This document shows, piece after piece, positions 31,512 to 32,534 of a stretch of DNA of 32,534 nt. This DNA comes from Sediminibacterium sp. (GTDB taxonomy: Bacteria; Bacteroidota; Bacteroidia; Chitinophagales; Chitinophagaceae). The notes under the pieces are model-generated. The model was not told where the DNA came from, did not search any database, and was given only the letters and a program-made list of their open reading frames with translations. Location: assembly GCA_007280515.1 (NCBI GenBank), contig QYPL01000027.1, forward strand, positions 1 through 32,534. Reading direction: 5' to 3'. Both the position numbers and the translations under genes were made by a program. Positions within the stretch are counted from its first letter, which is position 1. Every line of letters begins with the position of its first letter.

Positions 31512-32534
31512 TTATTTAAGGGTAATGGCTTTATCAATGTTAATCATTAAAAAATCGGTGGAAGGCATAATTAATTGGCTAATTAAAAATGGCGCCAATC
31601 CGATAATTAAAATTCCTATGATTAATAAACCTGCTGCTAATTTTTCATTCCAAGTAGCATCGCTTAATAAGGCATGCTCATCAGAAATAGGCCCCATAAT
31701 GGTTTTGCCTGTGGCGCGTAATATATATACTGCAGTCACTACAATAGATGCTGCAGATATTACTGTAGCAGCACGATAAACGCCATCTGGGTTTTGCCAA
31801 GAGCCCATAAATACAGTCATCTCGGCTACAAATCCACTAAATCCTGGTAGGCCTAAAGAACATAAACCTGCAATCACAAATACGGTAGAGATAAATGGCA
31901 TTACTTTCAATAAGCCCCCTAATTGAGCTACCATTCTGGTATGTGTTCTGGAATAAATCATGCCAATGGCTGCGAAAAATAGGGCAGTCATTAATCCGTG
32001 AGAAACCATTTGAATGACAGCACCATTAATGGAAGTTTTATTCAACATGCCAATTCCTAGAATCACAAATCCGCAGTGACTAATTGAAGAATAAGCATTG
32101 ATATATTTTAAATCGGTTTGCATCATGGTGGCAAAAGCACCATAAATAATAGCAATAGTTGCTAGTAAAATAATGATCCAAGAATAACTATGTGCTGCAT
32201 CGGGCATTAAAGCTGCCATGCGTAAACAACCATAGCCGCCTAATTTCATGGAGATACCTGCTAAAAACATAGAGGCTGCAGTGGGTGCAGATGCGTGACC
32301 ATCGGGTACCCAAGTATGAAAAGGAAATAAAGCTGCAAATATGCCAAAGCCTAAGAAAAGAAATGGGAAGAAGAATTTTTGAACACCTAATGAAATGCCC
32401 ATCTTGCTTATTTCCACCATATCAAATGTGTTGGTGTTGTAATAAATACCCATTAAACCAACAAATACCAAAGCAGAACCTGCCATTAACATAAGCGCTA
32501 GTTTCATTGCACTATTTTCTTTTTTACCAGATCC
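31512..32534 (-). CDS. nuoM: NADH-quinone oxidoreductase subunit M (partial, N-terminal part outside the window)
   Basis: About 341 codons of the C-terminal two-thirds. The frame stays open through the window edge ('GSGKKENSAM' precedes an internal Met), so the ATG at 32507 is not the start. The antiporter-like core shows 'FPFHTWVPDGHASAPTAASM' (about 70 residues in), 'GGYGCLRMA', 'ISHCGFVILGIG', 'QMVSHGLMTALFF' (Lys/His relay region), and 'LGLPGFSGFVAEMTVFMG'. It is one of three proton-pumping antiporter-like subunits of complex I. It is followed by nuoN after nine bases, the standard nuoLMN order. Confidence 0.93.
   Translation of the reverse strand, partial: GSGKKENSAMKLALMLMAGSALVFVGLMGIYYNTNTFDMVEISKMGISLGVQKFFFPFLFLGFGIFAALFPFHTWVPDGHASAPTAASMFLAGISMKLGGYGCLRMAALMPDAAHSYSWIIILLATIAIIYGAFATMMQTDLKYINAYSSISHCGFVILGIGMLNKTSINGAVIQMVSHGLMTALFFAAIGMIYSRTHTRMVAQLGGLLKVMPFISTVFVIAGLCSLGLPGFSGFVAEMTVFMGSWQNPDGVYRAATVISAASIVVTAVYILRATGKTIMGPISDEHALLSDATWNEKLAAGLLIIGILIIGLAPFLISQLIMPSTDFLMINIDKAITLK

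Overview
The window looks like an AT-rich chromosomal segment of a Bacteroidota bacterium, most likely a member of the Chitinophagaceae. This rests on several lineage markers: a PorT-type outer-membrane protein of the type IX secretion system next to ubiE, BshA for bacillithiol, a DUF5117-type metalloprotease, TAnnTTTG-type -7 promoter boxes, NuoM/NuoN order, and a Bacteroidota-style carotenoid operon. Genus cannot be fixed from the sequence alone. The first ~105 bases are an exception. They are GC-rich and read on the + strand as the C-terminal part of a LacI-family regulator, joined inside the metalloprotease gene, so this end is probably a chimeric assembly junction.

Left part (0.1-12.9 kb), mostly housekeeping: a truncated secreted metalloprotease, a lysine/alanine-rich histone H1-like protein with a strong terminator, and a CoA-binding protein. 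A compact minus-strand operon follows in the order ubiE-porT-pyrC-mutS-like-comM. Next come rsgA, a gamma carbonic anhydrase, a class III aminotransferase, bshA, and a secreted M28 peptidase.

Middle (12.9-20.9 kb), more mixed: a 347-base non-coding stretch with an inverted repeat and a terminator, then a two-gene cassette (lipoprotein plus small membrane protein) bounded by two strong hairpin terminators. A carB gene follows that encodes only the second synthetase half of carbamoyl-phosphate synthase, then umuDC, in which UmuD appears to lack both protease catalytic residues. Next are an AmgK-like sugar kinase fused to a RapZ C-terminal domain and paired with a MurU-like nucleotidyltransferase (a probable cell-wall recycling pair), and a DUF5009/HGSNAT-like membrane acyltransferase.

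Right part (21.0-32.5 kb): rfbB-rfbC-rfbA for dTDP-sugar synthesis, then a probable light/B12-regulated carotenoid locus. The latter consists of a MerR-family protein with a cobalamin-binding domain, an ECF sigma factor, and crtI-crtB-crtZ-crtY, sufficient to turn GGPP into zeaxanthin. The promoter in front of the sigma factor carries two identical interrupted palindromes, TGTTTA-N18-TAAACA, exactly 55 bp apart, the second covering the -7 box. This is the most striking regulatory structure in the window. The segment ends with tRNA-Arg(CCG) and, on the minus strand, the tail of the nuo operon (partial nuoM, nuoN, and an Ala/Pro-rich protein of unknown function).
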